A stretch of 6,515 bases of DNA from an uncultured Rubellimicrobium sp. Lineage in GTDB: Bacteria > Pseudomonadota > Alphaproteobacteria > Rhodobacterales > Rhodobacteraceae. The notes under the pieces are model-generated. The model ran no database searches. It saw only the letters and a list, made by a program, of their open reading frames with translations, and was not told the origin of the DNA. Below, one piece after another: positions 5,448-6,515 of the stretch (positions within the stretch are counted from its first letter, which is position 1; every line of letters begins with the position of its first letter). Both the position numbers and the translations under genes were made by a program. The stretch covers positions 1-6,515 of the forward strand of contig CADCUU010000130.1 in assembly GCA_902805995.1 (NCBI GenBank), written 5' to 3'.

Positions 5448-6515
5448 ATGACCGTTCTTGCCGATCTTCGCACCGGACCCCTCGCGTTGGCCATCGACGC
5501 CGCCGCGCGGGCGATCCCGCCGGTCTGGCCGCTGGCCGCCTCGGTCGCGGTGAACCCGTATCTGGGTCAGACGGGCGAGCTGCTGGCGGTGGCCGCCGCC
5601 CGGCTGGGCCGCGTGGGCGGGATTGCCGCGACGATGCCGCGGGACTGGTATGCGGGGCGCATCGCGTCCGGAGAGGTGTCCGAGGGTGATCTGCTGGCTG
5701 CGTGGGAGGCTGCGCCCGAGGACTTGCGGCCCCAGGACGTGGCCGCGCTGAAGACGGCAGCGCTGCGGCCCGCGCCGGTGGTTCAGGCGTTGCCGACGGT
5801 GGCCGATCTGGCGGCGCGCGATACGGGCATCGACTGGCCGGGGTTGGTGGCCGAGAGGATCGGGGCCTGGGCGGGGGCTTATTTCGACGAGGGGCAGGCG
5901 CTTTGGGCCGCGCCGAAGGGGCGGTCGGCCTATGCGGCCTGGCGGGCCGTGGCGATCCGGGACCTGTCTCCCGAGATCGCGGGGCTGAAGGGCTTTGCCG
6001 CCCATGTCGCCAGCGCGCCCGAGACCGCGCGGGAGGCCATGGCGCAGGCGGTGGACCGGCTCGGGCTGCCCGGGGCGGCGCTGGAAACGTATTTCCATGC
6101 GCTCCTCACCACGCTCGGCGGGTGGGCGCAGGTCGGGCGGCATCGGCTCTGGCAGGCGGAGCTGGCGGGCGGGACGGACGACACGCTGGAAGGGCTCTTG
6201 GCGATCCGGCTCGTCTGGGAGGATGCGCTGATGGCGCTGTGCGGCGCGCGGATCGCTACGGAGTGGGAGGCCGTGCGCGCGGCCCATGCGGAGCCTGTGC
6301 GGCCCACGGCCGATCTGGTGATCGACGCGATCCTTCAGGAGGCGGTGGAGCGGTCGGCGCAGCGGCGGCTGGCGGAGGTGCTGGCGCGTCCGGTGGCCGT
6401 GGTGGCGGAGGGACGGCCCGCGTTGCAGGCGGCGTTCTGCATCGACGTGCGGTCGGAGGTGTTCCGGCGGGCGCTGGAAGGCGTGGACCCCGGGATCGTG
6501 ACGCTGGGCTTTGCG
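5448..6515 (+). CDS. dabA: DabA (DUF2309), zinc-binding subunit of a DAB inorganic carbon pump, N-terminal part
   Basis: The open frame starts at ATG 5448 and runs off the window, giving the first 356 residues of a protein whose family is usually about 800 long. The family is known to be a cytoplasmic, peripheral partner of DabB with a beta-carbonic-anhydrase-like active site that hydrates CO2 in one direction. Visible family features are the N-terminal [18 protein letters not shown] (23-40) and, near the end, [14 protein letters not shown] (328-341). In the latter, C331 and D333-R335 correspond to the first half of the zinc site described for Halothiobacillus DabA (Cys and Asp; the His and second Cys lie further along and are outside the window). 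The middle part is an alpha-helical, alanine-rich region with no membrane segments. No frameshift is seen. The gene overlaps no other and follows dabB by five bases. Because the second zinc half-site is not visible, activity cannot be judged here. Confidence 0.9.
   Translation, partial: MTVLADLRTGPLALAIDAAARAIPPVWPLAASVAVNPYLGQTGELLAVAAARLGRVGGIAATMPRDWYAGRIASGEVSEGDLLAAWEAAPEDLRPQDVAALKTAALRPAPVVQALPTVADLAARDTGIDWPGLVAERIGAWAGAYFDEGQALWAAPKGRSAYAAWRAVAIRDLSPEIAGLKGFAAHVASAPETAREAMAQAVDRLGLPGAALETYFHALLTTLGGWAQVGRHRLWQAELAGGTDDTLEGLLAIRLVWEDALMALCGARIATEWEAVRAAHAEPVRPTADLVIDAILQEAVERSAQRRLAEVLARPVAVVAEGRPALQAAFCIDVRSEVFRRALEGVDPGIVTLGFA

Noticed and set aside
5373..6287. Minus-strand open frame of 304 codons opposite dabA
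   Set aside because: The product is Arg/Pro/Gly-rich without family features; the + strand carries the recognisable DabA sequence.

Overview
The window is very GC-rich, densely coded DNA that looks like an alphaproteobacterial chromosome, most likely of the Rhodobacteraceae type. That placement is an inference from the strong G/C preference at third codon positions, the style of the Tat-exported substrate-binding protein, and the GlxA-like AraC and NhaR-like LysR regulators. There are no RNA genes, mobile elements, CRISPR arrays or long repeats.

Left part (1-2905). The C-terminal end of an AraC/GlxA-type regulator enters from the left on the + strand. It meets, stop codon to stop codon with no gap, a minus-strand gene for a beta-hydroxyacid dehydrogenase (3-hydroxyisobutyrate dehydrogenase family). 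That gene is broken by a one-base frameshift at a G5 tract (998-1002). Across a 165-bp divergent intergenic region lies a + strand gene for a Tat-exported family 5 (peptide/nickel/opine type) ABC substrate-binding protein. It ends at a strong intrinsic terminator, with no permease or ATPase gene beside it in this window.

Right part (2910-6515). A minus-strand LysR-type regulator resembling NhaR is transcribed divergently from a + strand pair that I identify as dabB-dabA. DabB is a NuoL/Mrp-like membrane protein. DabA (DUF2309) is a cytoplasmic protein with a carbonic-anhydrase-like zinc site, and its first half-site, CIDVRSE, is visible just before the window ends. In characterised bacteria DabA and DabB form an energy-coupled inorganic carbon (CO2 to bicarbonate) uptake complex. 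The short lysR-dabB intergenic region contains overlapping GAAC/GTTC inverted repeats upstream of an A/T-rich -10-like element, which is the layout expected of a LysR-controlled divergent promoter.

The most notable points are: the DAB-type carbon pump under a divergent NhaR-like regulator; the frameshift in the dehydrogenase; the probable TTG start of dabB with its own strong Shine-Dalgarno sequence; the missing glutamate in the DabB membrane segment where NuoL has a key acidic residue; and the inverted repeats in both divergent intergenic regions.
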